Assembly: GCF_902459805.1 (NCBI RefSeq)
Contig: NZ_CABPST010000008.1
Span: 62,001 to 126,000 of the forward strand
Length of the DNA: 64,000 bases
Reading direction: 5' to 3'
Source: Pandoraea bronchicola
GTDB taxonomy: Bacteria > Pseudomonadota > Gammaproteobacteria > Burkholderiales > Burkholderiaceae
The notes below the pieces were generated by a model, which had not been told where the DNA came from, searched no databases, and saw only the letters and a program-made list of their open reading frames with translations. Position numbers and translations under genes: made by a program. Of the stretch, positions 1 through 9,130 are shown piece after piece (position 1 is the first letter of the stretch; each line of letters starts with the position of its first letter).

Positions 1-719
1 CGGCGCTGCTGATGATTCCGGTGTCGTTCGACTCGGCTTCTGCACTGGCATGGCCGCCGAAGGGCTTCTCGCTGCAGTGGTATCAGCAGGTCTGGGATTC
101 GCCGTTGTGGATGCAGGCTGTCACGCGCTCCATGCTGGTGGGCATTGGCGCTGGTCTGCTCTCGATGCTGATTGGCACACCCGCCGCGTTTCTGCTGGTG
201 CGCGGCGGCATGCGTGGCAAGTCGGCAATGCTTGCCTTCGTGCTCGCCCCGATCGTGGTGCCGCGCATGATCCTGGCCGTCGGCGTGTTCTATTTCTTCG
301 CCAAGATCGGTCTGGTGGGCTCGAATGTGGGGCTGACCATCGCGCATACGGTGGTTGCCGTGCCGTACGTCGTCATCACGATGATGGCGGTGCTGCGCAA
401 CTACGACACGCGTCTCGATCTGGCGGCCTACAGCCTGGGCGCACGCCCGTGGGCCACGCTGCGCCGCGTGACGTTCCCGATTCTCGGCGCGGGCCTGCTG
501 TCGTCGTTCCTGTTCGCGTTCGCCACCTCGTTCGACGAACTCACGATTGCCCTGTTCACGTCGGGTGGCTTGTCGACCACGCTGCCCAAGCAGTTCTGGG
601 ACGAGCTCACGATGCAGATCTCGCCGGTGATCGCTGCGGTCTCCACGTGCCTGTTCCTTTTCATTGCCGCATTGATCTGGGTGGCCGAGCGCCTGCGCCG
701 GCGCAGCCTCGCGACCTGA
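1..719 (+). CDS. ABC transporter inner-membrane permease, PotC-like (5' end outside window)
   Basis: The frame is open from the first bases and already resembles the first periplasmic loop of a PotC/PhnV-type permease (PPKGFSLQWY), so the start lies upstream of the window. At least five hydrophobic segments follow. The cytoplasmic EAA-type loop is visible as LAAYSLGARPWATLRRVTFP, the helix that contacts the ATPase. The C-terminal helix ends in a basic RLRRRS tail. The family imports polyamines, 2-aminoethylphosphonate or related small cations; the substrate cannot be read here. The DapA-family lyase gene begins 47 bp downstream on the same strand, so the transported compound may feed that enzyme, but this is inference. 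Confidence 0.9.
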   Translation, partial: ALLMIPVSFDSASALAWPPKGFSLQWYQQVWDSPLWMQAVTRSMLVGIGAGLLSMLIGTPAAFLLVRGGMRGKSAMLAFVLAPIVVPRMILAVGVFYFFAKIGLVGSNVGLTIAHTVVAVPYVVITMMAVLRNYDTRLDLAAYSLGARPWATLRRVTFPILGAGLLSSFLFAFATSFDELTIALFTSGGLSTTLPKQFWDELTMQISPVIAAVSTCLFLFIAALIWVAERLRRRSLAT

Positions 720-766
720 TGCGGTATCCGATTTCTCCGAACTCACGATTCACGGACGTTTAACTC

Positions 767-1678
767 ATGCTTCGCTCTGCACAACTGAAGGGCATTTTGC
801 CGGCGATTCCCACGCCGGTGAATGCCGATGACACGATTCATACCGACGCCGCACGCGCGCTGATGCGCTACCTGCTGGGGCAGGGCATCGACGGCGTGGT
901 GCCGCTGGGCGGCACGGGGGAGTACGGGGCGCTCTCGCGCCACGAGCGCGTGCGCATGGCCGAACTCACGGCGCGGGAAGTCAAGGACCACGGCCGCGAC
1001 GTGCCGGTGATTGCGGGCGTACTCGACCCCGGCTATCACGACGCCATCGAAGCCGGCCGTGACTTCGCCGCCGCCGGTGCCGACGGCCTGCTCGTGCTCA
1101 CGCCTTACTACACGAACCCGACGCAAGCCGGTATCCGCGACTACTTTCTGCGATACGCCGACGAGTCGCCACTGCCGATCCTGATCTACGAGATTCCGTA
1201 TCGCACGCGTATCGCGATTGCGCCGGACGTGCTGCACGAGCTGTCGCGCCACGAGAACATCATCGGCATGAAGGCATGCAACACCGACATGTGGCACTTC
1301 CTGCGCACGGTTGCCGGTGTCGACGAGTCGTTCGCTGTGCTGAGCGGCGAAGACACGCTGTTCCCGCTGCATGTGGCGGCAGGCGCGCGCGGCGGCATCG
1401 TGGTGACGGCGTCGTTGTTGCCCACCGCGTGGCAGCGCATCTTCGCGCTCGCCTCGAAGGGCGAGACAGCCGAAGCGCTCGCGCTGCACCGCTCGCTCAT
1501 TCCGCTGATGAACCTGGCGTTTGCCGAGACGAATCCGGGGCCGATGAAGTCGGTGATGGATCTGATCGGTGTGAACGCGCCGGCGATGCTCGCACCGCTG
1601 ATGCCGCCCGCACCGGCGCTCTCGGCCGAACTGCGCGAGGAACTGGCCCGGCAACTGGCGATTTTTGAAGCGCGTTGA
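767..1678 (+). CDS. DapA-family (dihydrodipicolinate synthase / N-acetylneuraminate lyase) aldolase
   Basis: 303 aa, normal length for a class I pyruvate aldolase TIM barrel. The phosphate/carboxylate loop is PLGGTGEYGALS, the tyrosine strand is LIYEIPYRT (family usually YNxP), and the Schiff-base lysine lies in IGMKACNTDM. Replacement of YNVP by YEIP and the GGTGE loop instead of GTTGE suggest a catabolic lyase or dehydratase rather than the lysine-pathway DapA. It follows a PotC-like permease and faces an IclR regulator, which fits an inducible catabolic unit. Its substrate is unknown. A second, only distantly similar DapA-family gene lies at 43036-43923. Confidence 0.88.
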   Translation: MLRSAQLKGILPAIPTPVNADDTIHTDAARALMRYLLGQGIDGVVPLGGTGEYGALSRHERVRMAELTAREVKDHGRDVPVIAGVLDPGYHDAIEAGRDFAAAGADGLLVLTPYYTNPTQAGIRDYFLRYADESPLPILIYEIPYRTRIAIAPDVLHELSRHENIIGMKACNTDMWHFLRTVAGVDESFAVLSGEDTLFPLHVAAGARGGIVVTASLLPTAWQRIFALASKGETAEALALHRSLIPLMNLAFAETNPGPMKSVMDLIGVNAPAMLAPLMPPAPALSAELREELARQLAIFEAR

Positions 1679-1718
1679 GGCGTTGGGATGCAGCGGCCTG
1701 TCCGCCGCCTGATGTGAC

Positions 1719-2594
1719 TTAGCGGCGGAAGGTCGACAGTCGCGACTTCGAGATCGAGGTCGCGGCGACCTGAACGTGCGAAGCGAGTTCGGCTTCGACA
1801 CGCTCACGCGTCCAGCGCGAGGTCGGCACGGAGATGTTGATGGCAGCGACGGCGTGTCCGTCGTGGTCGGTGATGGGAGCGGCGACCGAAATATCACCCA
1901 TCACCGTCTCGCTCTCGACGATGGCATAGCCTCGTCGCGCGGCCATTTGTATGCGTTCGAGCAGTTTTTTCTCGTCCGTGACCGTGTACGGCGTCATCGG
2001 CTCGAGCGACGTGTTCGCCAGAATCTCGCGCACGCGGGCTTCGGGCAGGCGCGACAGGATGGCGATGCCGGACGCTGTGAACATGGCAGGCAGACGCGCA
2101 CCGACGACGATGCCGATGTTCACGAGATGCTGACCCGGAAAGCGCGCGACGTACACGATCTCGTGACCGTCCAGCTCCTGCAGGTTGGTCGTCTCGCCCA
2201 CGCGGCGGAAGATGTCGAGCAGATACGGTGCGGCCTTCTCAACGAGGTCGTTCGCGCGGATGTAGTTGTACGAGAACTGCAGCACCTTGGTGGTAAGACC
2301 GTAGGTCCGCGTCTCGGGCACGCGAAAGAGGTAGCCGAGGACTTCCAGCGTATGCACGAGCCGTTGTGTGGCGCTGCGATCAAGCCCCGCCGCCTTGGCG
2401 ATGTCGCCGAGCGTCATGTAGCGCGCCGGGCCGTCAAAGGCGTGCAGGACTTGAAACGTCTTTTCGGTCGAGCCGACGAAGAGCGATGAGCGCGGTGCAG
2501 GTTGCGCAGTATCCGCCGCGCCGGTGGATTTGGCTGACGGAGTGTCGGGCGCGTCTTCAGTGCGGTGGGATGACCGGGCGGGCAAGCGCGGCAT
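1719..2594 (-). CDS. IclR-family transcriptional regulator
   Basis: The N-terminal winged helix-turn-helix is clear (MTLGDIAKAAGLDRSATQRL, then HTLEVLGYL), followed by an IclR effector domain containing ETNLQELDGHEIVYVARF and a C-terminal AAINISVPTSR segment. The start at 2594 (MPRLPARSS) gives 291 aa. Upstream in-frame codons read into an AT-rich promoter-like stretch and are not typical of the family. It is convergent with the DapA-like gene and divergent from the FMN-dependent dehydrogenase, so it probably controls one or both. IclR regulators commonly respond to small carboxylates or aromatics. Effector unknown. Confidence 0.9.
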   Translation of the reverse strand: MPRLPARSSHRTEDAPDTPSAKSTGAADTAQPAPRSSLFVGSTEKTFQVLHAFDGPARYMTLGDIAKAAGLDRSATQRLVHTLEVLGYLFRVPETRTYGLTTKVLQFSYNYIRANDLVEKAAPYLLDIFRRVGETTNLQELDGHEIVYVARFPGQHLVNIGIVVGARLPAMFTASGIAILSRLPEARVREILANTSLEPMTPYTVTDEKKLLERIQMAARRGYAIVESETVMGDISVAAPITDHDGHAVAAINISVPTSRWTRERVEAELASHVQVAATSISKSRLSTFRR

Positions 2595-2614
2595 GGGATG
2601 TACCGGTATGTTCG

Positions 2615-2646
2615 GATTGTAACGATTGTGATTGTAATGCAATTGT
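2615..2646. promoter_or_regulatory. GATTGT/AATTGT repeats in IclR-dehydrogenase intergenic region
   Basis: The hexamer GATTGT occurs at 2615, 2624 and 2630, and AATTGT at 2641. They lie in the only AT-rich stretch between the divergent IclR gene and the FMN dehydrogenase. Such clusters often mark operator or promoter DNA. That the IclR protein binds here is inference from position only. Confidence 0.35.
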
Positions 2647-2745
2647 TTGTGAGCAAGTAGCGATTTGTCCCCGAGGCAAGTTGTGAGGGCAAGGATGCCT
2701 ATCTCGTGGCGAGCCCCGCGAGCGGACATGAGGACAGGGGGAGTG

Positions 2746-3930
2746 ATGCACGCATTTTCCTGCGTGGAGGATTACCGCCGGGCTGCCCGGCGGCGTCTGA
2801 CGAAGCTGGCGTTCGATTATCTGGAAGGCGGCGCCGAGGATGGCGACGCGCTGCGCCGCAATCGCGACGCGTTCGGCCAGTGGGGCTTTTCGCCGCGGGT
2901 ACTGACCGACACGTCGCGGATCGCGTGCGCGACGACCTTCTGGGGGCGTGACGCGGCTGCCCCGATGGCGGTAGGGCCGACCGGGCTCAACGGTCTGTTC
3001 TGGCCACGGGCGGATGAACTTCTCGCGCGCGCGGCGGCCGACGCGGGGCTGCCGTTCGTGTTGTCGACGGCGTCGACCTCGTTGCTGGAGGATGTGCGCG
3101 CCGCGGTCCCCGATGGCGAACTGTGGCTCCAGCTTTATGTGCAGCAGGACCGTCGCATTGCCGAGAGCATGATGCGGCGTGCGCGCGAGGCCGGCTTCCG
3201 GACGTTGCTGCTGACGGTCGACACGCCGGTGCATGGCAAGCGCGATCACGACACGCGCAACGGTTTCAAGCTGCCGCTGCGCTTCACGCCGCGACTGGTG
3301 GCGGACTGCATGCGGCATCCGCACTGGAGTTGGCAGATGCTGACCCACGGCGCGCCGCAACTGCGCAATATTGCCCAAAGCGTGGGCGAGCGTGCCGATC
3401 TGGCGCGTCATTCGGCGATGTTGAGCCGTCAGATGGATTTGTCGCTCAGTTGGGACGATCTGGCCTGGGTGCGACGCCATTGGCCGGGCGAAGTGCTCGT
3501 CAAGGGTATTCAGACGGTGGGGGACGCCCGGCTGGCGCAGGCGCACGGCGCGGATGGCATCGTTGTCTCGAATCACGGCGGTCGGCAACTGGGCAGCACG
3601 CTCGCGCCTCTCGAGGCGCTGCCGCCGATCGTCGAGGCGTTGAGCGCTGGCGGTTCCACGATGGCCGTGTTCGTCGATGGTGGCGTGCGGCGCGGTGCCG
3701 ACGTGGCCAAGGCGGTCGCGCTGGGCGCCAAGGGGGTGCTGCTCGGCCGGGCGCCGCTGTATGGCGTAGCGGCGTGCGGCGGGAAAGGGGCCGCCGGGGT
3801 GCTCGCGCTGTTGCTTGGCGAGTTGCGCACGACGATGCAACTGCTGGGCTGCGCAAACGTTGACGAACTCACCCCGCAGAGGCTCGCCCGTCTGCCGGCC
3901 ATGCAGGCGAATCAGGCAAACCCGCTATAA
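2746..3930 (+). CDS. FMN-dependent alpha-hydroxy-acid dehydrogenase (lactate/glycolate/mandelate type)
   Basis: 394 aa, normal for the family. The start ATG at 2746 is preceded by an AGGGGGAG ribosome site; the longer reading frame before it has no family similarity. Visible landmarks are YLEGGAEDG near the N terminus, the FMN-binding PMAVGPTGLNGLFWP, the LQLYVQQD strand, TVDTPVHGKRD, the catalytic histidine in VVSNHGGRQL, and FVDGGVRRGADVAKAVALGAKGVLLGRAPLYG, which binds the FMN phosphate. It oxidises a 2-hydroxy acid to the 2-oxo acid and passes electrons to quinone or oxygen. Divergence from the IclR regulator suggests substrate induction. Exact substrate not readable. Confidence 0.92.
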   Translation: MHAFSCVEDYRRAARRRLTKLAFDYLEGGAEDGDALRRNRDAFGQWGFSPRVLTDTSRIACATTFWGRDAAAPMAVGPTGLNGLFWPRADELLARAAADAGLPFVLSTASTSLLEDVRAAVPDGELWLQLYVQQDRRIAESMMRRAREAGFRTLLLTVDTPVHGKRDHDTRNGFKLPLRFTPRLVADCMRHPHWSWQMLTHGAPQLRNIAQSVGERADLARHSAMLSRQMDLSLSWDDLAWVRRHWPGEVLVKGIQTVGDARLAQAHGADGIVVSNHGGRQLGSTLAPLEALPPIVEALSAGGSTMAVFVDGGVRRGADVAKAVALGAKGVLLGRAPLYGVAACGGKGAAGVLALLLGELRTTMQLLGCANVDELTPQRLARLPAMQANQANPL

Positions 3931-4032
3931 TGTTCCGCGCCCGATTGCCGTCGGGCGGCGTGGCATCCGGCAGGTTGGCGGGCGCGCACGCCGTGCGGCG
4001 GCATGCCCCTTTTCATACACAGGAATGCCATC

Positions 4033-4560
4033 ATGAGCTTCAACCACGTGCCTGCCGGCAAGGACATCCCCAACGATTTCAACGTCATCATCGAGATTCC
4101 GGCGCAAAGCGATCCGGTGAAGTATGAAGCCGATAAGGATCTGGGTCTGCTGGTCGTTGACCGCTTCATCGGCACGGGCATGCGCTACCCGGCCAACTAC
4201 GGCTTCATTCCGCAAACGCTGGCTGGCGATGGCGACCCCGTCGACGCGCTGGTCGTCACGCCGTTCCCGCTGCTGGCGGGCTCGGTCGTTCGCTGCCGCG
4301 CGCTGGGCATGCTCAACATGACCGACGAGTCGGGCGTGGACGCCAAGCTGGTGGTCGTGCCGGTCGACAAGATCTGCCCGATGACGGCACACATGAAGTC
4401 GCTCGACGACGTGCCGGGTTACCTGAAGGACCAGATCAAGCATTTCTTCGAGAACTACAAGGCGCTCGAGAAGGGCAAGTGGGTCAAGGTCGAAGGCTGG
4501 GAAGGCATCGAAGCCGCCCATAAGGAAATCGTCGACGGCGTGGCCAACGCGAAGAAGTAA
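4033..4560 (+). CDS. ppa: Inorganic pyrophosphatase (family I)
   Basis: 175 aa, the standard bacterial family I size, starting [11 protein letters not shown] after an AGGA-containing leader; an upstream in-frame ATG at 4003 adds non-conserved residues. The signature with metal-binding aspartates is [10 protein letters not shown], preceded by [13 protein letters not shown]. The enzyme hydrolyses pyrophosphate to two phosphates in the cytosol and so drives biosynthetic reactions. It is a single-gene unit with its own downstream terminator. Confidence 0.97.
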   Translation: MSFNHVPAGKDIPNDFNVIIEIPAQSDPVKYEADKDLGLLVVDRFIGTGMRYPANYGFIPQTLAGDGDPVDALVVTPFPLLAGSVVRCRALGMLNMTDESGVDAKLVVVPVDKICPMTAHMKSLDDVPGYLKDQIKHFFENYKALEKGKWVKVEGWEGIEAAHKEIVDGVANAKK

Positions 4561-4600
4561 GCGATTTTCGCCTTGCGGCGTCGCCTGTCGACGTCAGAGA

Positions 4601-4627
4601 AACCCGGCCGAGCGCCGGGTTTTTTGT
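4601..4627 (+). terminator. Rho-independent terminator after ppa
   Basis: A perfect 8-bp stem, AACCCGGC (4601-4608) with GCCGGGTT (4614-4621), and a 5-nt loop, running directly into a T tract. It lies about 40 bp after the ppa stop. Confidence 0.9.
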
Positions 4628-4745
4628 TTCGCGATGACGTCCATTCGGGCAACCGGCCGGTGAGCCGGCAAGCCACATAGCGCAAACGTGGTTGACCCGT
4701 TCATGGGCTGCGGGCTGCCAGCCAGGGCATCGGCCCGGGCGTTCC

Positions 4746-6281
4746 TTACCTGCGCAACGTCAAGGCAGACAGCACTCCGACAAGTTGCTTGACAGCGATT
4801 TCCAACTCTCCGGGGGAATGGGCGGCGAAGCCCATGAGGAAACCGGGTATGGGCTTGCTGGTGGCATGCAGCGCAGTCAGTCCAAGCAGGTCAATGCCTT
4901 CCCGGCGCGCCGCATCAACCGCTTCCTGCTCGGGAATGTCGCGCACGAAGACACATGGCATCTGCATCCCTCCGGCAGGGACTCGTGGTTCCACGAAATC
5001 GGACAGATGCTTGCGCACCAGCCGTGCCAACACATCGCGCCGCTCGGCATAGACAGTCCGCATGGTGCGCACATGCGCACCGAAATGGCCACCTTCGATG
5101 AACCGTGCCAACGTCAACTGAGGAATGGGCGCGCTGTGCCCGTCCAGCAGGGTACGGGCTACCGTCATGGGGGCGACGAGCTGCGAGGGCAGCACCATGT
5201 AGCCGATTCGAAGACCGGGGAACAGGGATTTGGTGAAGGTGCCGATATAGATCGTCCGCTCGTGCAGATCGAGCCCTTGCACGCAGGCCGTGGGCTTGCC
5301 CGCATAGTGGAACTCGCTGTCGTAGTCGTCCTCGATGATCCAGGCGCGCTGCTGGCGAGCCCACTCAATGACGGCCAGGCGCCTGTCCAACGCGAGCGTG
5401 GCCCCGGTCGGGAATTGATGCGACGGCGTTAAGAACACGGCTTTGCCGGGCTGCGTCGCAGCGCGAAGATGATCGACTTGCATGCCGTCGGCATCCAGCG
5501 GCACGGGCAAGCATTCGAGGCCGGCAGCATCAAATGCCTTGCGTGCGCCGTGGTACACGGGATCTTCGATGAAAATCCGATCGCCGGCATCCAGCAGCAC
5601 GGTGGCGCAAAGTGTCAGCGCTTGCTGGGAACTGGTCAGCACCAGCACGCGTTCAGGTGTGGCTCGGGCACCGCGTTCGAGATTGACGTAGTCCGCGATG
5701 GCCCGCCGCAGCGGCTCCATGCCCTGTGGGGGGCTGTGCAGCAGCGCTTGCGTTCCGTATTCCTTCAAGACTTGCCGCTCCAGCCGTTCCCACGTCTGGA
5801 GCGCAAAGCTGCGTGTTTCCGGCACGCCGGGGGCGAACGGGCGCGGTGTCAGGAAGTCGCGCACGCCACCGCTCTGGTACATGGCGCTGCCGCGCTGGCT
5901 CAGGCGCAGTGTTTCCTTGGGCGTGACTGCGCGACGAGCCGTGCCGCGCCCTGGCAGACGTTGCGCACGCGCCGATACGAAGCTACCGCTGCCGACACGC
6001 CGCTCGATGAAGCCTTCCGCATGCAACTGGCTGTAGGCCGACTCGACCGTGTCGCGGGACACCCCCAATGAGTGGGCAAGGGAGCGCGACGCCGGCAGCC
6101 GTTTGCCCACATCGAGCGTGCCGTCGAGGATCAACTGTCGAATGGCTCGTTGCACGCGCGCGTGCAAGGGCAAAGCGCCATGTGACGGGTCGCCGATCCA
6201 GGCTTTGACGGACTCGAGTTGGGCGTGTTTGAACAATTGGCTGGTATCGCTTCGAAAAAATGGAGGGGCACAGGCAGCCAT
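4746..6281 (-). CDS. MocR/PdxR-type regulator (GntR winged helix fused to aminotransferase fold)
   Basis: About 511 aa from MAACAPPFFR; 13 further in-frame residues are possible upstream. The N-terminal GntR helix-turn-helix spans roughly residues 35-110 (LPASRSLAHSLGVSRDTVESAYSQLHAEGFI). It is joined to a fold-type I aminotransferase domain with VLVLTSSQQALTL, the aspartate strand WIIEDDYDSEFHY and the PLP-lysine region YIGTFTKSLFPGLRIGYMV. Such proteins usually sense PLP and rarely catalyse transamination. The gene is divergent from a BenE-family transporter joined to a YggS-type PLP protein, which supports a role in vitamin B6 or aminated-metabolite control. Effector and target remain inferred. 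Confidence 0.9.
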   Translation of the reverse strand: MAACAPPFFRSDTSQLFKHAQLESVKAWIGDPSHGALPLHARVQRAIRQLILDGTLDVGKRLPASRSLAHSLGVSRDTVESAYSQLHAEGFIERRVGSGSFVSARAQRLPGRGTARRAVTPKETLRLSQRGSAMYQSGGVRDFLTPRPFAPGVPETRSFALQTWERLERQVLKEYGTQALLHSPPQGMEPLRRAIADYVNLERGARATPERVLVLTSSQQALTLCATVLLDAGDRIFIEDPVYHGARKAFDAAGLECLPVPLDADGMQVDHLRAATQPGKAVFLTPSHQFPTGATLALDRRLAVIEWARQQRAWIIEDDYDSEFHYAGKPTACVQGLDLHERTIYIGTFTKSLFPGLRIGYMVLPSQLVAPMTVARTLLDGHSAPIPQLTLARFIEGGHFGAHVRTMRTVYAERRDVLARLVRKHLSDFVEPRVPAGGMQMPCVFVRDIPEQEAVDAARREGIDLLGLTALHATSKPIPGFLMGFAAHSPGELEIAVKQLVGVLSALTLRR

Positions 6282-6343
6282 TTTAAAACTATAAATACGG
6301 TTCGGAACGCATTCATCCATCTTTCAGGAGTTGCCGTCAGGCC

Positions 6344-7567
6344 ATGGCATCTGTCCCATCCCATTCGTCCATTCGTTGGCGCGATCTCCCCCATCCGGTC
6401 GTGGCCGGTCTCATTTCGGTCATCGTCAATTACGGCGGCACGTTCATCCTGGTGTTTCAGGCCGCCAAAGTGGCCGGACTCAGCCCGGCCTTGACGGCGT
6501 CGTGGGTCTGGTCGATTTCCATTGGCGTGGGAGTGACAGGACTCCTCCTGAGCGGGATGTTCCGCGAGCCGATCATTACCGCCTGGTCCACGCCAGCGGC
6601 GGCGTTTCTGGTCACCGCGTTGGCCTCGACTTCGTATGCCGAAGCCGTGGGCGCTTACCTGATATCGGCGCTCGCCTTCGTGATACTCGGGCTGTCGGGC
6701 TGGTTCGATCGCGTGATTCGCCTGATCCCGCCGGGCGTGGCGGCTGGGCTGCTTGCAGGCATCTTGCTGCAGTTCGGTATCAAGGCTTTCGGCGGCATGA
6801 GCATCGACCCGCTGCTGGCCGGGCTGCTGATCGCCGCCTATGTGGTGCTCAAGCGGTTCTCTGCCCGTTACGCGGTGGTGGGCATTCTCGTGCTGGGGCT
6901 GACCTTCCTGCTGATTCAGAATCGTGTCGATCTGTCGGGGCTAACGCTGACCCTGGCTGCGCCGGTCTTTACCATGCCCGTCTTTTCCCTCAATGCCTTG
7001 CTCAGTGTGGCGCTGCCGCTGTTCCTGATTACGCTGACCGGCCAATACATGCCCGGCATGCTGGTGCTTCGCAATGAAGGCTTCAAGACCAGCGCCAATC
7101 CCATCGTGACCATCACCGGCTTGGGCTCGTTGTTAATGGCGCCGTTTGGTTCGCACGCCTTGAATATTGCTGCCATCACGGCGGCCATCTGCACGGGGCG
7201 AGAAGCGCACGAAGTGCCGTCCAAGCGCTGGATTGCCGGTGTTGCCGCAGGGATTTTCTACATCCTGATCGGCCTGTTTGGGGTGACTCTGGCTGCAGTG
7301 TTCACGGCCTTTCCTGCGACGTTCATCACCACGCTGGCTGGTCTTGCCCTTTTGGGCACTATCGGCAGCAGCCTTGCCAGCGCAATGGCCGACGCCAAAA
7401 CCCGTGAAGCCTCGCTGATCACCTTTTTGGCCGCCGCCGCCAACATCACGCTGTTGGGGATCGGCGGCGCGTTCTGGGGACTGGTCGTCGGGCTGATGGC
7501 TTACGCGGTACTCAATGGCCGGTTGCCACAGAGGATGCTGAAATCCGCCGGCATGAGGAGAGGCTGA
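6344..7567 (+). CDS. BenE-family membrane transporter
   Basis: 407 aa with about eleven or twelve hydrophobic segments, normal for the BenE (benzoate/H+ symporter) family. Typical stretches include GMFREPIITAWSTPAAAFLV, RLIPPGVAAGLLAGILLQFG and the conserved APFGSHALNIAAITAAICTG. Family members are proton symporters annotated for benzoate, but no benzoate genes are near. The stop overlaps the start of the downstream PLP-homeostasis gene (TGATG), and a MocR-type regulator is divergent 62 bp away, so the substrate may be a B6 vitamer. That substrate is inference. Confidence 0.9.
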   Translation: MASVPSHSSIRWRDLPHPVVAGLISVIVNYGGTFILVFQAAKVAGLSPALTASWVWSISIGVGVTGLLLSGMFREPIITAWSTPAAAFLVTALASTSYAEAVGAYLISALAFVILGLSGWFDRVIRLIPPGVAAGLLAGILLQFGIKAFGGMSIDPLLAGLLIAAYVVLKRFSARYAVVGILVLGLTFLLIQNRVDLSGLTLTLAAPVFTMPVFSLNALLSVALPLFLITLTGQYMPGMLVLRNEGFKTSANPIVTITGLGSLLMAPFGSHALNIAAITAAICTGREAHEVPSKRWIAGVAAGIFYILIGLFGVTLAAVFTAFPATFITTLAGLALLGTIGSSLASAMADAKTREASLITFLAAAANITLLGIGGAFWGLVVGLMAYAVLNGRLPQRMLKSAGMRRG

Positions 7568-8382
7568 TGTTCACGGCCGCCGACACACAAACCCGTCACG
7601 ACAAGCATGGCTGCTATCCAGAGGCCACTACGGTCGAGGATTTTCGACGCAACCTGTCGCGCGTGCAGGCGCGCATCGCTGCCGCTTGTCACCGCGCAGG
7701 CCGCGATCCTGCAGACGTTCGGCTGTTGCCAGTCAGCAAGACCAAGCCCGAGGCGAGCCTGCGTTTGGCCTACGCCGCCGGCTGCCGCATGCTGGGCGAG
7801 AACAAGGTGCAGGAGGCCCATCGCAAATGGGAGGCGATGCAGGATCTGACCGATCTGCGCTGGTCAGTCATTGGCCATCTGCAAACCAACAAGGCGAAAT
7901 TGGTGGCGCGCTTTGCCGCGGAGTTCCAGGCACTGGACAGCCTGCGGCTGGCCGAGGCGCTGGATCGCCGCCTGCAAATCGAAGGGCGTTCGCTCGATGT
8001 GTTCGTGCAGGTCAACACCTCCGGTGAGGCCAGCAAATACGGCCTCTCCCCCGAGGACGTGCCCGCCTTTGTCCAGGCGCTGCCGGCGTTCTGCGCGTTG
8101 CGCGTGCGCGGGCTGATGACGCTGGCGCTCTTCTCCAGCGATGCCGAACGAGTGCGGCAGTGCTTCATCCGGCTACGCCAGCTACGCGCTCAACTGCGTC
8201 AGAGCGCCCCTGCCGGCATCGCTCTGGACGAACTGTCGATGGGTATGTCGGGCGACTTCGAGATCGCCGTTGAGGAAGGCGCCACCGTGGTACGCGTGGG
8301 CCAGGCCATCTTTGGCGCACGTCCCATGCCGGACAGCCATTACTGGCCCGGCGAACCCAGCGCAGACGGCTCACGTCCATGA
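7567..8382 (+). CDS. yggS: YggS/PLPBP-family pyridoxal-phosphate homeostasis protein
   Basis: 271 aa, about 35 longer than the usual YggS because of an N-terminal extension. Family landmarks are LLPVSKTKP (PLP-binding lysine), MLGENKVQEA, WSVIGHLQTNKAK, FVQVNTSGEASKYG and the C-terminal LSMGMSGDFEIAVEEG. It is an alanine-racemase-like barrel that binds PLP without known enzyme activity and buffers B6 pools. Its ATG overlaps the transporter stop codon, so translation is probably coupled. Most proteobacteria carry a housekeeping copy elsewhere; this one looks like a specialised paralogue of the MocR-BenE module. Confidence 0.93.
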   Translation: MFTAADTQTRHDKHGCYPEATTVEDFRRNLSRVQARIAAACHRAGRDPADVRLLPVSKTKPEASLRLAYAAGCRMLGENKVQEAHRKWEAMQDLTDLRWSVIGHLQTNKAKLVARFAAEFQALDSLRLAEALDRRLQIEGRSLDVFVQVNTSGEASKYGLSPEDVPAFVQALPAFCALRVRGLMTLALFSSDAERVRQCFIRLRQLRAQLRQSAPAGIALDELSMGMSGDFEIAVEEGATVVRVGQAIFGARPMPDSHYWPGEPSADGSRP

Positions 8383-8505
8383 AATCTGTCAGTCCATGGA
8401 CTGGCGATGTGATTCACCAGCGACGGGAGCGCCGGCGCGTGCGGTGCCGGGCGTTGGGCCGTGGGGGCGTGGATCTTCCGCCCGTGCTCGCCTCTGTGGA
8501 TGCGT

Positions 8506-9108
8506 CTACGGCTTGTGGCGTTTGACCATCGCCAGAATCGTCTGCAACAGTTCCGCCCGGGCTTCGTCAGGGGTGATGTCGCCTGCCACGGCGGCGTCCG
8601 AGAGCGAATCGGCGGCTCCCAGCATGGCCCACATGGCGGGCGTGGAGACGCCTGACGGCCCGGCGAACGGGGCGAGAATCGCCGCACACTTCTCGATAAA
8701 GGTTTGCTGATACTGCCGCTTCACGGCGGCAAGCTCCGCCGAGCCGCTGAGTGCCGCCAGAACGCCCGAGATCTCGCGGCCTTGTGCCAACACGCACGTG
8801 ACATAACTCGAGGCGATCACGCGGGCCTTTTCCTGCAAGGTGGGTTTCGCGGCGGCCACCGCGCTGTCGAAGATCGCCGTCTGGCGCTCGTCGTAGTCTT
8901 GATACAGCGCGGCCAGAAGCCCATTGCGCGTGCCGAAGTGGTCGTACACCACCGGCTTCGTGACACCCGCCTCGTCCGCCAGACGCCCCAGGGTCAGGGC
9001 GTCGGTGCCCTCGTCGCCGATGAGTCCCCATGCCGCGTCGAGCAACTGTCGTGTGCGGGCTTCGCGTGGCATGCGGCGGCGTGCAGAGGAATCGGCGGCT
9101 GGGCTCAT
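8506..9108 (-). CDS. TetR-family transcriptional regulator
   Basis: 200 aa. The N-terminal TetR helix-turn-helix is LTLGRLADEAGVTKPVVYDHFGTRNGLL, preceded by a basic arm. The C-terminal ligand domain is not recognisable by eye. It is the second gene of a two-gene unit, 22 bp after the quinone reductase gene. Two palindromes upstream of that unit (9770-9800) are likely its operators, so the pair is probably autoregulated and induced by an electrophile or quinone-like ligand. Confidence 0.92.
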   Translation of the reverse strand: MSPAADSSARRRMPREARTRQLLDAAWGLIGDEGTDALTLGRLADEAGVTKPVVYDHFGTRNGLLAALYQDYDERQTAIFDSAVAAAKPTLQEKARVIASSYVTCVLAQGREISGVLAALSGSAELAAVKRQYQQTFIEKCAAILAPFAGPSGVSTPAMWAMLGAADSLSDAAVAGDITPDEARAELLQTILAMVKRHKP

Positions 9109-9130
9109 GGTCAGAAGGATACGTATCGGG

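Noticed and set aside
743-1897. 384-codon minus-strand frame over the DapA-like gene
   Set aside because: Low-complexity, arginine-rich translation with no similarity; the plus-strand gene is complete.
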